From positions 562,761 to 626,760 of the forward strand of contig JH720321.1 in the NCBI GenBank assembly GCA_000231825.2: DNA of 64,000 nt, written 5' to 3'. This document shows, one piece after another, positions 10,958 through 22,800 of this stretch (position 1 is its first letter; each line of letters opens with the position of its first letter). The translations under genes were made by a program, and so were the position numbers. The DNA comes from Tetrahymena elliotti 4EA (Eukaryota > Ciliophora > Oligohymenophorea > Hymenostomatida > Tetrahymenidae). The notes under the pieces are model-generated. The model saw only the letters and a list, made by a program, of their open reading frames with translations. It was not told the origin of the DNA and ran no database searches.

Positions 10958-13764
10958 ATGAGTAGTTGCAAAGAGTAACAACTAGATTTATTAATTTATT
11001 TTCATTATTTTTTAACTTTGATTTTAATTTAGAAAAAGTGTTAACCATCTCTCATTTGTTAAGTTTAAAAGAGAAGGTACTTAGTGTGAGTTAGTCAAAT
11101 GCACCTTATTTGAATCAGTTTATATATTTGCTAATAAGTTGTTTGAAGAAGAAGATAAATACTTCAAAATGAATGAATAAGACATTTAAGATAACTAAAA
11201 ATTATTTTAAAATAAAAATAATCAACCTCCTTTGAAGGATTTTGAAAATTTTATGAGGAGTGACTCTGAATATATTCATAACTATAACTAGTAAAAAAAA
11301 AATAATAGAATGAAGGAAAGCTTTAATGATTCAAAATATGAAGAACAAAAAGGAGAATCGAAACAAGATGCAAATAAAGACAATAGCAAATTGAAGAGCT
11401 AAGAAATGAATAATTTAATACTAGTTTTAAAAGATTAAGCAAATAAAAGTAAAAGTTTATCAAAAATAGATAATGAAATATGGCTGCATCTAGAAGAAAA
11501 GAATGTTATTTAAATGTAGTATTTTATGCATATGAATAAATTTGAAACTTACTAAGATTTCAACTCATATCTATCAAGGCATTTTAATGCGCTAAAAGAA
11601 CTTTACTAAAAATAAAAAAAATAAGAAGATTTAAAATCATTATCTTAGATTAAAAAAATTATAAAAAAGGCATTAAAAGATCAAACAAATATAATTCTAT
11701 TCTAGGAATATGAATATCAAACTGATGAAATTTAAGGTTTTAATGTCCCTTGCTATGATCCTCCATACACTAATGTAGTTTATTATGTAATTGCTACTCA
11801 ATATACTCCTGATTTTAATGATATTGTTAATACACTTAATTATTACCATAAATCTTCTCCGTACTGCATTTATTCTAATATCTATTAAAGACTAAGACAA
11901 ATTATGCTTAATACTACTAAAGACGCAATAAGAATATCTTTAACTAAAGATCTTTAGGAAAATGTAAATTATTTACTTCTTTTATCATTTTGAAATGAAA
12001 ATCATATTTGAAGAGGTTACTAAGCCTCTCCTCTTTTTTTGGTGAAATTATAATATAATTTTGATTATTTATTTATTGATAAAGAAAAAGACTTAAAAGG
12101 ATGGAATATACTCAATTCCATCGGAAAAATATGAAGACGAAAAACTTGACATGTGGGAATCAAAGGATGAAACCGAAAGCTTAGTGTATAAAAATATATG
12201 CTCTCATGGATTACTTCCAATCAATGTGTATTTAAATAATCAAAATAATAAGGGAGAATTTTTTAAAAAATTCAAAGAAGTAGCAGCAAGTTTTTTTATT
12301 AAAACATTTGGAATAGATATGCCATTTCCTCCAAAATTTCATCTAAATATCTAAATGATGAATAAATTTTATTCTTTTTCAAATAATTCTATATTTAATT
12401 GCAAAGATATTGAAATAAAAGAAAAAGAGTTAGAATACCAATACATCAAAATAAGAGTGCTTGATTATTTTCCTCTTGATTGCTGGGTTGAGGAATTAGC
12501 AAAGAATTTTATACAAAAAATAATTCCAGAAATCAAAAATTACTTTGAAGAAATAAGAAGAAGAAGAAGATTTTAACATTTAGAAACAGAGGATTACAAA
12601 AATTTTAGGCATTTTTATCTAGAGAAGACAATAAAATAAATTGAAACTACTTAGCTGATTAAAAGTATCAGCTATTAATTTTTAAGGGAATATTATTCTG
12701 AACTTAGAATTTTTTAGAAATGGTCTTAAATTTAAACTTCCTTAGAAATTAATTTTCAATCTCTAGAAAATAATTGCCAAAGCGCTATTTCTTAATTTAT
12801 AAACTATCTTACTAATGTATGTGATGAGAATTATGAAAGTTGTGATGGAGCTTATGATTTATTAGAATTCACAGGGCATATAAAAAGGAAAAATTATAAT
12901 AGGCCTGTTTCAAGGGCTTTCTCTGAAAAATATAAATCAATAATTAATCTAGAAAGACCCTTTGCTAATTCTATTTTGAACATTTAAAACATAAAACTAA
13001 CAGATTTAAATAAACAAGATGATTATACTGAAAATTTAAATGAAGAGCTTCTCTAAGTATTCTAAAAGTTCTCTAACAAAATTAATAGAAACTGTTTAGA
13101 TGTATTTATGGAACCAATAATATTTGATATCCCCATTCCAAAGTATTCCTACTTCTGTGAAAGATCTCATAGAAATTATATAGAATTAATTTAAAAAAAT
13201 CTCCCAGAGATTGAATAATTTTACAAAATTGTAGATGAATTTTTGGAAGATAACTCCTCTTCATCTAGTGTATAAAATTAATAAAATAGAAATTTCGATA
13301 TCATAAAAAAAGAAATTGTTAAAGATATTAAAGAAAAATCTTCTACTGATTTTGATATTACTCATAAAATGATTGTCAATATCATAAAAGATGCTCAAAA
13401 TGAAGAATATAAATTTACGAACTCAGTTAATGATATTACTCAATAAACTGATTTTCCTCTATTAAATATAGTCTCTTTGATTATGTCACTCTATGATTGT
13501 TGGTATTTTTAGAGGAAAAGTCAATACAATTAATATAAAGAAAATTCTCGAGATTATTACAAATAATATCAAGTAAAGGACATTCTTAACGAGCTTTCTT
13601 ATTATTATTATAATTCAGTTAGATTAGCAAATGAAGTTATTTTTAAAAATGATAATATTCCATCTATTATAGGACATGTCTTAATAAAAAATCCTGCCAA
13701 ATCTGTTGATTAAATTTTAAAATAGCAAACTTAAAGTCAAATAAAAAAAAATAATTTGAATTGA
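10958..13764 (+). CDS. Unidentified 875-residue protein, three exons
   Basis: Exon 1 is only 17 nt (10958-10974, MSSCK plus two bases). The intron 10975-11032 is followed by exon 2 (11033-11963), intron 11964-12084 and exon 3 (12085-13764, TGA 13762). The three exons total 2628 nt, exactly 876 codons, which supports the model. The N-terminal region reads VNHLSFVKFKREGTQCELVK and is followed by a charged spacer. The middle contains VPCYDPPYTNVVYYVIATQY, and exon 3 has several Asp/Glu-rich and aromatic helices (PLDCWVEELAKNFIQK; FMEPIIFDIPIPKY). There is no signal peptide, membrane segment or recognised catalytic motif. Many in-frame TAA/TAG codons encode Gln. The gene is real, but I do not recognise the family. 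Confidence 0.8.
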
Positions 13765-14077
13765 TAAAATTTGAATAATTTAAGTAATTAAATAATTAAT
13801 GAATTAATATTGTATTTAAAAAATATTTGTTTTTCATTTCCTTCAATTTTCTTAAAATGTTTAATTATTATTATTTTTTAAATTATTTTATTTTAAGAAT
13901 ATTTTGTTTGGTATTTTAATATTTATTTGATATATTCTAATTTAAATAACTTTTTTTAATTTAATATCTATCCTTTTTCATTTTAAAATTATTTTAGATT
14001 TGTTAAATTAATTATTATTAATATCAGTTTATCAATGAAAAGCTAGGGTGTAAGAAGAGGTTAAAATAAAATAAAAA
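13765..14077. other. Intergenic, AT-rich
   Basis: Short spacer after the 875-residue gene. Only A/T-rich DNA is seen; no motif is supported. Confidence 0.6.
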
Positions 14078-14236
14078 ATGAAGAATGATTTTAGTATTTT
14101 TGAAGAATAGTATTACAGACAGCATATGCAAAATTAATATACATATTAGATGAGTTTTATTTAAAGGTTTTCATCATAAGAAATAGTAAAATTAATAAAA
14201 TAAAGCTATTAATGTTTATTTAGTAAAATATAATGA
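14078..14236 (+). CDS. Possible small gene, 52 residues
   Basis: An ATG-initiated frame (MKNDFSIFEEQYYRQHMQ...) ends at TGA 14234-14236 with several TAA/TAG Gln codons. The composition (Gln, Tyr, Ser, Phe mixed) is more protein-like than the surrounding spacer, and it starts after AAAAAATG, the A-rich context seen at other starts here. It converges on the minus-strand gene ending at 14263. No family is recognised and it could be chance. Confidence 0.35.
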
Positions 14237-14262
14237 TAGGAATTGAGAATGTAATTATTTTT

Positions 14263-14841
14263 TCATTTTATCTTAATACTTTCTGGATCTTTATTCTATT
14301 AGCTTTTTTAAGCATAAGATTCTTCTTTAGCAAGACGATTACCTTTATGTTAGAAATAGATTTAACTTTTTATGAAATAAAATTAAAAAAATTACTTCTT
14401 TTTCTAAAATCATAATCATTTGCCTAATCATAGGAAACATATCTTTAATGGGCTACTCTATTTACTTTATCAGTGACTTCTTTTTGTTTATTGAAAGGGA
14501 GGGCATATTCATATCCTATAAGATTCTTTGCTTCATCTCCTCTAAATTTAGTGGGGACTGTACATTTTGTAGACTATTACTAAGATGCAGACTAGTAGAA
14601 GAAAATATTAGAATCTTTATACTTGCTCCACTTGTTGTTAGCCAATCTATCAGATGGCTCAAAATCTCTTCTATTATTAATTTTCTAGTATTGGTCAGAA
14701 ATCTTTTAATCCTTTTTTATAATTATTCAAAATTAGTTAATAAGATATTATTATTAATCTTTTTGAGTTAAACTTTTAATAATATAATCTTTATTTATTA
14801 AATTGTATATCCATAAGTACTACCAATTTACTAGCGTTCAT
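14263..14841 (-). CDS. Small basic protein of 137 residues, function unknown
   Basis: Three exons: 14841-14824 (MNASKL), 14711-14396 and 14342-14263. They join in phase to 414 nt, 138 codons including TGA. Introns 14712-14823 and 14343-14395 have GT-AG ends. The protein is hydrophilic and Arg/Lys/Asn/Gln-rich, without signal peptide or membrane segment. A more conserved-looking centre reads FRGDEAKNLIGYEYALPFNK. It lies only 120 bp downstream of another small spliced minus-strand gene. The dense plus-strand open frames over the same DNA are shadows, because only the minus strand gives a consistent splice model. Function is unknown; a structural role is possible but not shown. Confidence 0.7.
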
Positions 14842-14961
14842 TCATTTAATAAATAATTTTTATTAATATTTTTTTTTAGATTCTTTATTAATGTTTCTTT
14901 CTTTTTTTATTGTTTTAAAATGTTTTGCTCAAAGCTGTCAGAGAAATTTTAAAATCAAAAT

Positions 14962-15808
14962 TCATTTATTTTGTTATAATTAATATGTATGAATAGTTTT
15001 TTTTAAATTTTTTACTCCAGATCCTGTTAGTCTTTGCTTGACAGTCTTCTCCTCTTATCCTAATAATGGATTATCAGAAGAAGTAGTTCCTGAATATTAT
15101 TTAGTTTGTTTTAATCCTCTCTTTTCGAAAACTTCATAGTGATCAGAGTCTTTGGTATCTACTTTCCTACATTTATAAATATATTATAAAAATTCATAAA
15201 TATTAGCTTTTTCTATATTTGTTTTATAAGCATCATGTTTGGAGATAAAGTAATAAAGTTAATGCAATTAAATATTTACTTGAGAGAGGGTTTCCAATCT
15301 TTTTATTCACTTGTTCCCATCAAATAACCACATAAAGCATTAGTTGTTTTTCTAGAAATTTACTCTGATGCTGGGTTTTTAATGTTATCAATATCAGAGT
15401 AAGCAGTCTTCTTAACTGAAGATCTAAATACTTATTCTTAATGACCTTCAGAGGTGATAGGATTATTAAGTGAGAATGTAGGAGAATTAGCTCTTAAATC
15501 AGAAATTGATTTCAAGGTTTCCTTTAGTTGATCACTATTTTAGAAAGGACTTGTTTGAGGACGCTTATGAGCTAAAGTGTAGTTGTTTGGAGGCACTAAT
15601 TCTTTTTGAAGAGAAAAGTTGTGCTTACCACTAATGGTGATAAATTCTTTTTCTTACTATTAATTCTATTGAGATTATAATTACTGATTTTAGATATATT
15701 TCTTTTAGTAAATGTCTGAGTAAGTCAAAGCTCTATTTATATAATTTATTAAATATGTTTATCATCTTGGCCTTAGAAAAATACATACCTATTAGGTTAA
15801 TTTTTCAT
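14962..15808 (-). CDS. Small Ser/Thr/Lys-rich protein of 193 residues, function unknown
   Basis: Four exons: 15808-15789, 15701-15629, 15563-15280 and 15166-14962. They sum to 582 nt, exactly 194 codons with the final TGA. The product begins MKNQPNRNISKISNYNLN, contains RPQTSPFQNSDQLKETLKSI and ALCGYLMGTSEQKDWKPSLK, and ends KKTIHTYQLQQNK. It is basic, polar and probably largely disordered, with many SP/TP-type and Ser-rich sites. There is no signal peptide or membrane helix. It is followed in the same direction, 120 bp later, by another small gene, so the two may share regulation, although they are separately spliced. No family is recognised. Confidence 0.7.
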
Positions 15809-17025
15809 TTGATGTTGGTAGATATCTTGTGTATTCTTTGAGTGAAGAGATTTATTAATTATTAATATATGTTTAAATTACTTTTTAATAATGATATTAT
15901 TTGTTTATCCTTTTGTAATGTTTTAATTGCAATCACTTTGTTAACATTATTGTTGATTTCATTCATTATCACCATATAAAATATGTATTATATATAAAAG
16001 GGAAACTAAATAATTTCTATCTAAAAATTAATCAATCAATCAATCATGATTCTTAAAGATGACATAAATTTATTAGATTTTAATGATATAAAAATTACAC
16101 TCCATATTTTTACAACCATTTAAACAGACTCTTTATTTTTTACTTTTTTTATTAAATCTTATCTCAATTTCATATCATTTTTCTTATTCTCTTTTCACTC
16201 AATCTAAGTTAATTTATCTATTAAATCTTTAAAATAAAAACAAATGAATCTACCACTAATTTTTTTTATGATTTAATTTAAATTTGGTTGATTATTTAGA
16301 CCTAGCATTCACTCATTTTAAATTTTAATACTATCTCTTAAAATCCTTTTTTCATCAAAGAATAAATTAACTGAATGTCATCTTATTTTTTATTTCTATT
16401 TTGTAAAAACTACTCACTCTATATTCCCTCTTCAAAATTCATAAGAACCATTTACTAGTCTTTGATTCATACAAATAATAAAATCTATCTTTCATTTTAT
16501 ACTCTATTTTTTATTAAAAATTTTTAAAGTAAATAAATATTTTACAATTTTAAGTGCTAATAAAAATAAAATAATCTCAACCTATTTTTTGTTTTGATAA
16601 ATTCGAAATTTCATTTGTTACAAAATACCATTATTTAAAGCATTACTTAGAGAGATTAGTTGATACAGTAATTACATTAATAGTTAATTTATTTTTTATT
16701 TACCATCATTATTAGCTTTATCTCCAAACTTAATAAAATTTATGTTGGCAAGTAGTAAATATTTTGGATAAAATATAACTTTTTTCTAATTTCTTGATTC
16801 TTATTTTTCAACATCTAAAATTTGATGATATTTTGCTATCTCTTTTAGTAGGACTCAAAATATAATAATAAATATGAATTTATGAATTAAAAAGAAATAA
16901 TTCACCATTTTATTTTAATCAAAAAGATTTTAATCATTTTGAATTTGAGAAGATTTTAAATTAAACAAAATCTTTAAATAAAACATAAAATTGACATTAA
17001 TTATATTTATTTATTTATTTTAATA
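15809..17025. other. Intergenic with ambiguous open frame
   Basis: Spacer between two minus-strand genes. It holds a short (AATC)n run near 16028-16045. Two overlapping plus-strand frames (16046-16288 and about 16240-16884) are free of TGA but are almost all Phe/Leu/Ile/Tyr/Lys and cannot be joined by a normal intron. I did not call them. Confidence 0.5.
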
Positions 17026-18544
17026 TCAAAATTACTGATTTAACTTTTGCTATTTCTATTGAATTCCTAAGTCATATTCCTTTAAAAAAATATTTGGCTT
17101 AGTTGAAATATGAAAAATAAAATAATTTTTACAGAGTTAGACATGTTTTGTTAGTTATTGTTCATTAAGTTATTTTTGGTTGGGGATTTTGGTCTCAATT
17201 ATTCTATATCGGGTGTGGTTCCTACATATCTACCACCTCTGTAGGTTTATATTTATGGATATGCTTTATCACCATCAAACCAACTATTATATTCATCTAA
17301 GTTAAAGTTGCTTTCATCTAATAATTTTCCTATAGTTAACCAACCTTATCTCACATTATGAACTTCTCCGAATAACTCCAGTCTCTTTCTACCTAGGCAA
17401 AATCTCTCTATTATATCATATATTTCTGCTGGCTTTTATGTACCTTTATATTATTTGATGAAATTATTAGAAAATATTTAATTTATATAAGCTATTTTAT
17501 ACTTCCAAGAGGAGGTTCTTCAGCAACTATTACATCTGTATCTATATTTGCATGAATGAAATGAGAATCTGAAGCTCTTTTTACATCACCACGTAATCCA
17601 ACAAGGCAATGCTCTTTTACTCTAACAAGAAGATTTGAATGAGGTAGTTCTATATACTCTTTTGTCTTATCTTTGTTAGTTTTGACCCAAACTATATCCT
17701 CACATCTTTTATAACCCCACTTTCTAAACAATTCTCTTCCCTTTTAGATAATAAAATAATATTTAAAGTTGTCTAGTAAATGTTTACACAAATAAAAGGA
17801 AACAATAAATTTCTATTTTTTAAAACATACCTAATCTAAATGATCTGAGCCAACCCACAAAAATAAAAAGCTTGGTTTATCTGAGATTTCATCAATAGGC
17901 AATGCTGCAATTTCATTTAAATCCCAAGAATTAAATTTTTCTGGATATTAACTATAAATAGGAAGACCTTGTACTCTCTCTTCGTACTCCTTCCAGGGTG
18001 GATCCATCATAATAACATCAAACTTGCCTAACTTAGATAAATCATAATATTTTAAATCGGCTTTTAAATAAACAGGAGGGTGGTTGCGCTTTTTTATCAA
18101 GTCATCTTTAAACTTTATCAAATCTTACAATTTTGGATACTCTAATTTTAAGAAAATGAATATTAATCTAACTCATAATTTACTAAATTTTAACACTCTA
18201 CTTCAAATTAAATATCATTTTTATAAATTCTATTTAAAAAACAAAATAACAAATTTTTTTAAATTACCAATAAAACGCTCTTCAGGGCGAATATTCATAA
18301 TAAAATTCTATGGTCTCTCATGAGTATTTACGAAATTTTAACAATAATCATTTCTTTTAGAAGTAGTACCTCTTTTTATTATTATTTGCTTCTCTTATTG
18401 TTAATTTTACTGTTACTGTTAAGAAAGAGACTATTGCAATTATGGTAGCTACTAATTTTGGAGCTATTATTGCTATTACTATTAGAGCTATTGCTACTAC
18501 TGTTGCTATTATTACTATTAATTTTGATTTTGTTATTGCTACAT
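17026..18544 (-). CDS. METTL14-type MT-A70 adenine-N6 methyltransferase with DPPW motif
   Basis: Five exons (18544-18268, 18141-17831, 17740-17503, 17443-17133, 17079-17026) total 1191 nt and encode 396 aa. After an N-terminal Gln-rich stretch (residues 1 to about 58), similarity to animal METTL14 is continuous: NDYCQNFVNTHERPQNFI, EYPKLQDLIKFKDDLI, PSFLFLWVG, FRKWGYKRCEDIVWVKTNK, KEHCLVGLRGDVKR, FIHANIDTDVIVAEEP, FCLGRKRLELFG, GWLTIG and IEQLRPKSPT. Such proteins transfer methyl from S-adenosylmethionine to adenine N6 in RNA or DNA, usually as a METTL3-METTL14 heterodimer. Residues 139-142 are DPPW, the catalytic motif, where animal METTL14 has EPPL and is inactive. Ciliates carry several MT-A70 proteins, including DNA 6mA writers, and I cannot say which named one this is. 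Introns are 53-126 bp. Confidence 0.93.
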
Positions 18545-19824
18545 TTTTATAAAATCTATTTTGAGTTTTAAGCCTTTAAAATTTTTTTATATTGCCACTT
18601 ACTTCAAAGTTATTAAGGGTCAATACAAATTTTAATTTATATAATTTTTTTTATATGTATCTTTGAGTAGAATATTTGTTAAATAGCAAGTAATAAGTCT
18701 AATATACATTTATCCTTAGTAACAGTTAACAAAAATATTTACAATTTTTAATTTAAAGAAAATGTAACACAAAAATTATTTTCATTTATAAAATATTTCA
18801 ATTTGTAAGATCTAATTTAATTTAGAACTTTCAATTATAAAAAAATAAAAATTTTTATTCAAAATTGAATTAGTGAATATTTTATAAGCTAATAATTAAT
18901 AGTGGCTAAATACCCAATATCAATATAATTTTTTATTTGAATCTTTGAGTACTTTTTCTATTAGATAGTAAGCATTATTTTCTTGAACCATATTTACTAA
19001 GATAAAGGATATGGAGAGCCAAATTCAAAAATTAATAAAATAGTAATAAATAATATTTTAAAGATAGTTAAAAAGTTTAAATACATTGAAAAAAATATTT
19101 TTATTAAATTTTGAAGTTAAAATTGAATATTAAAAAATTGTCAATGTGTTTATTTTTTATCTATTCAAATAAAATTAAAATACATAAAACATAGTAACAA
19201 TAAGCAAGAATATTTGTAGAAGGCATAAATTATTCATTTATTTTTGTAAATTTAATAAATTTTTTTAGTGTTCAAAGTTTTTTTTGATAAGTAATACAAA
19301 GATCTTAACTGAGTAAATAAAAAAGTAAATAAAGCAAAACTAAATTAATAACAAAAAGTGTGAATGGAAACTTCAAAAGAGTAAGATCATGATAGAATTA
19401 AGAAATACATAGACAAAGAGATGAAAAAATATGCAATAATAATTACGGAATGTTATTTTATAAATATGAAATTATTTAATATATAAAATTGTTATTTTAC
19501 TATAGCCATATTAATTGATTGAGTTTATATATATAATTATTTTTTTAATTTAACTTTAGAAACATAGTCATTAATTTATTCAGATTTTGTTGGTTGGTAG
19601 GTTTATTTGTTTGTTTGTTTGTTAGTTAATCAGAATTTCCAAAAATTGTAAATGTAATTTGTATCTAGTTTTAATATAAGATTTAAAGTTATAATGGTAA
19701 TATTATATATGGTAATTAATTTAATAAATATATTATTTAAAGTTCATCCTTTTATTTGAATAAAATATTTTTTTTCAATTTCTCTTTTGTTATTAACAAT
19801 TTTTATTTGTTTGTTTAAGGTTTT
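18545..19824. other. Intergenic; short TTTG microsatellite
   Basis: Upstream region of the METTL14-type gene and downstream of the large Gln/Asn-rich gene. Around 19597-19622 there is a short (TTTG)n run. The remainder is A/T-rich without coding character. Confidence 0.6.
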
Positions 19825-22800
19825 TCAACTTTATTGTTGTTAAATGCTAACTGGTACCATACTGATGTTGCTTAGAGATGGTTTCTTATTTTACAAAGGA
19901 TTATTTTAAAATGAATCACTTGCCTCTCCTTCATTTGTTTAACGCTTAGATCCCTTGGATGCTATCACTTTTCTAGGAGGAGATATAACGAAATTTTTCA
20001 TAGCAGTTTGAGTTTTAGAAAACATATCAACCTCTTGTTCTGTTAGATTTTTGTCTTCATATTCATTTTAAACAGTTGAAAGTTTTAAATTTAAATAGTT
20101 ACGAGTTGTACTTGATTTTATATCCAATCCATCATTTTGTTTACGATAAGCAGAGCTAGCTGAGTTTATATCTCTCTTCTCAAGAATGTTACTACCTGTA
20201 TTTTCTTCTGTAATTTTTGTGATTTCTCCTAATAAACCATTTCCATTTGTTAGATTACTTGTTCCATTGAGATGATAGGCGTTACCAAGATATTTTTTTC
20301 TATGGCGAGATCCTTTGATAATGCCTTCATTATTATTATTGCTTTATGACAATAAATTTTGGCTAACTTATTTAGGGTTGTTACTCAAACTGCCTCTTAG
20401 TTTCTTGAAATTAATTTCTTGAGAAATGTATTTTTGGCTCATAATGTTTTAAAGATTTAGCATTGTTTAAGTTTGAGCAAGCTGACTAGCAGTACTGTTC
20501 ATAGCTTGAATATAACCTTACTACTAGTTTGTATTAGGAAATTGTAACATTTAATTGCTATTATTTGCAGGTAGTTGCTATAGAGATTATGTTTAGAATA
20601 AGTTATGTTAAGATAGAGGGTATTACTACTAGGATTGATTAGGTTATGCTCCTGCTAACTATGGCATAAAAATCTAAGAAGGAGATTGCTATTAATTATT
20701 TATTAATCCAAATTGTTATTATCCAAATTATTTTTTTTAGGCAGGTAGTTAGGTAAGAGAATTTAATTGCAGAGAACTACTTGAAGAAGGGCTTTAGAAA
20801 AAAGCTGCAGGATTCATGCTTTACTATTACTATTGTAAGAGGAGTTATTATTGCTGTTACTATTATTACATGTATTTTTGCTAGAGAGTATCTCTTTATA
20901 ACTATTACATTTATAATTATTGAGTTAAGATATTATTTTGCACCATATTAGAGAATTGCTGAGATTGAATCAAGAGTTAGTTAGTGCGAGATTATCTAGG
21001 ATTCATCTTCATAGTATTAGTATTAATGATGCTGTTTTAATCCTCTAAATTTGCCTAAGAAAAAGATTATTACTACTGCTATTGTTGTTATTAAAGAGGT
21101 AAATTTAAGCTTTGACGAAGCATCATGTTGTTTTCAGGGAAATTCTGCATTCCAAATTGTAATTATTACGAATTCCTGGCAGTATTTTTGGTTGATGAAA
21201 ATCCATTATTATTGTTAAGCAACATATTTTATACAGAAAAATTCATCATATTCTAGACTGGTGGCATATTCTAACTTAGTAGTGCTGCAGCTCTCTTTGC
21301 AGTCTATTACTATTACTAATATTGCTACATCAGTCTTTGCTAATTCACGCTTGCAGGGTTATTTGGGAAAATATTACTATTATTCATATTCATACTGCTA
21401 TTTGTTCCAGTCATATTGAGATTGTTGTTATTGTTATTTAAATTATTTATTATTTGTTACTGCTGTTATTAAATTTGTTATTATTGTTATTAGCCTAGCT
21501 GTTGACTTACTCCATTAAGGATTCTTTGCATTTATTGAAGGTCTTCAAAGCTGTTCGGACTTTTATTCTTCTTTAAAAGGATATTTCCAGTCATAGGGAA
21601 TTAAGAGCGATAATTTTAAATCATAGGATATGTCTATTCATTTCCTTGTGATTACTGTTGTAGTGATGCAGCTTATGTTGACTAAACTAAAAAAAAATCT
21701 TTTTGTTAAGGAGTAAAATCTAGACTAGTTAGACTTGCAAAATTAGAAGGAGGAATCTAAGATGATACAGGATAAGTAGGTATTTTAGGCTCAGATACTA
21801 TTTACTGAATATCTGCCAAGGCATTCTAAGAATTTTTAGTTGATTCCTCATTGAGAACTGCTGCTATGCTAGGATTGCTTGGAATTTATTTATTAACATC
21901 TTAGGTGACATTTAAGACAGATTAATTAGTGATTTATAAAATATTATTCATGCTTTTTCTCTAATTTTAAATTGATTGTAAATTATTTGGTAACATACTA
22001 GCTTAATCAATAGCATCTAGAGATCCTTAGTAATCTATATTCTTTTTGCTTAATCTTCTTTGATTTAATATTCTATCTTCAGATTCTCTTCTCAAATATG
22101 GCTACTAGCCTTACTATTATCCTATAATATTTTACACTAGCTAGGGGCTTTCTTATCTTAATTTGTAGCGATCATTTGGATTTTTAATTTGATAAGAGAG
22201 AGGCCTAATAAATTCTTCTTTCTCCCTTTGATAGTTATCCTAGCTGCTTTTGTCATTCTTTGAATTCTGCTAATCATTAACAGTAGCTATCTCAGTGTAT
22301 GATGGTAATCCATTATTTGAGAGGACTTCTTCGTTAGGGTTGAGCTGCGAAGAACAGTCTTCACTTATATCCCTGTTATAAATACTAGAATGCTAATTAT
22401 TATTGTTATTGTTGTTAATATTAAGTGTATTAGATAAGAATATAGGGGCAGTAGGCATTTAAAATTTTTTTGCAGCTGTTTATTAATTCGTGTTAGTATT
22501 ACTATAATTTTACATTTAGTAAGATTGTTATTAGTTCTAACCACCTTAAATTGAATTATTATTTGATTATGAGTTATCTAAATTTCTTTTTCTGAAATTA
22601 TTAGATAAAGGTGGATCCATAATTACTGGGTTCAGACTTATACTCTAAAACTACCTTTGTTGATTCTTAGAGGGTGAGTTTTTAATTTGATTATTTCTTG
22701 AATTAAAGTCAAAAGTAGGAGGCATTAATCTGTCAAGATTACTGGTGCTAGCAGCATTTGTCCTTTGGATTGATTATTACTAGTTATTTTGAATTTAACT

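Noticed and set aside
14233..14771. Hydrophobic plus-strand frames resembling membrane proteins
   Set aside because: They are antisense to the minus-strand 137-residue gene, whose exons add up exactly and have natural composition.
16046..16884. Two overlapping TGA-free plus-strand frames
   Set aside because: Composition is almost only Phe, Leu, Ile, Tyr and Lys. The frames cannot be joined by a normal intron, and with TGA as the sole stop such lengths arise by chance in AT-rich DNA.
18084..18323. 79-residue plus-strand frame
   Set aside because: It is antisense to METTL14-type exons 1-2 and the intron between them.
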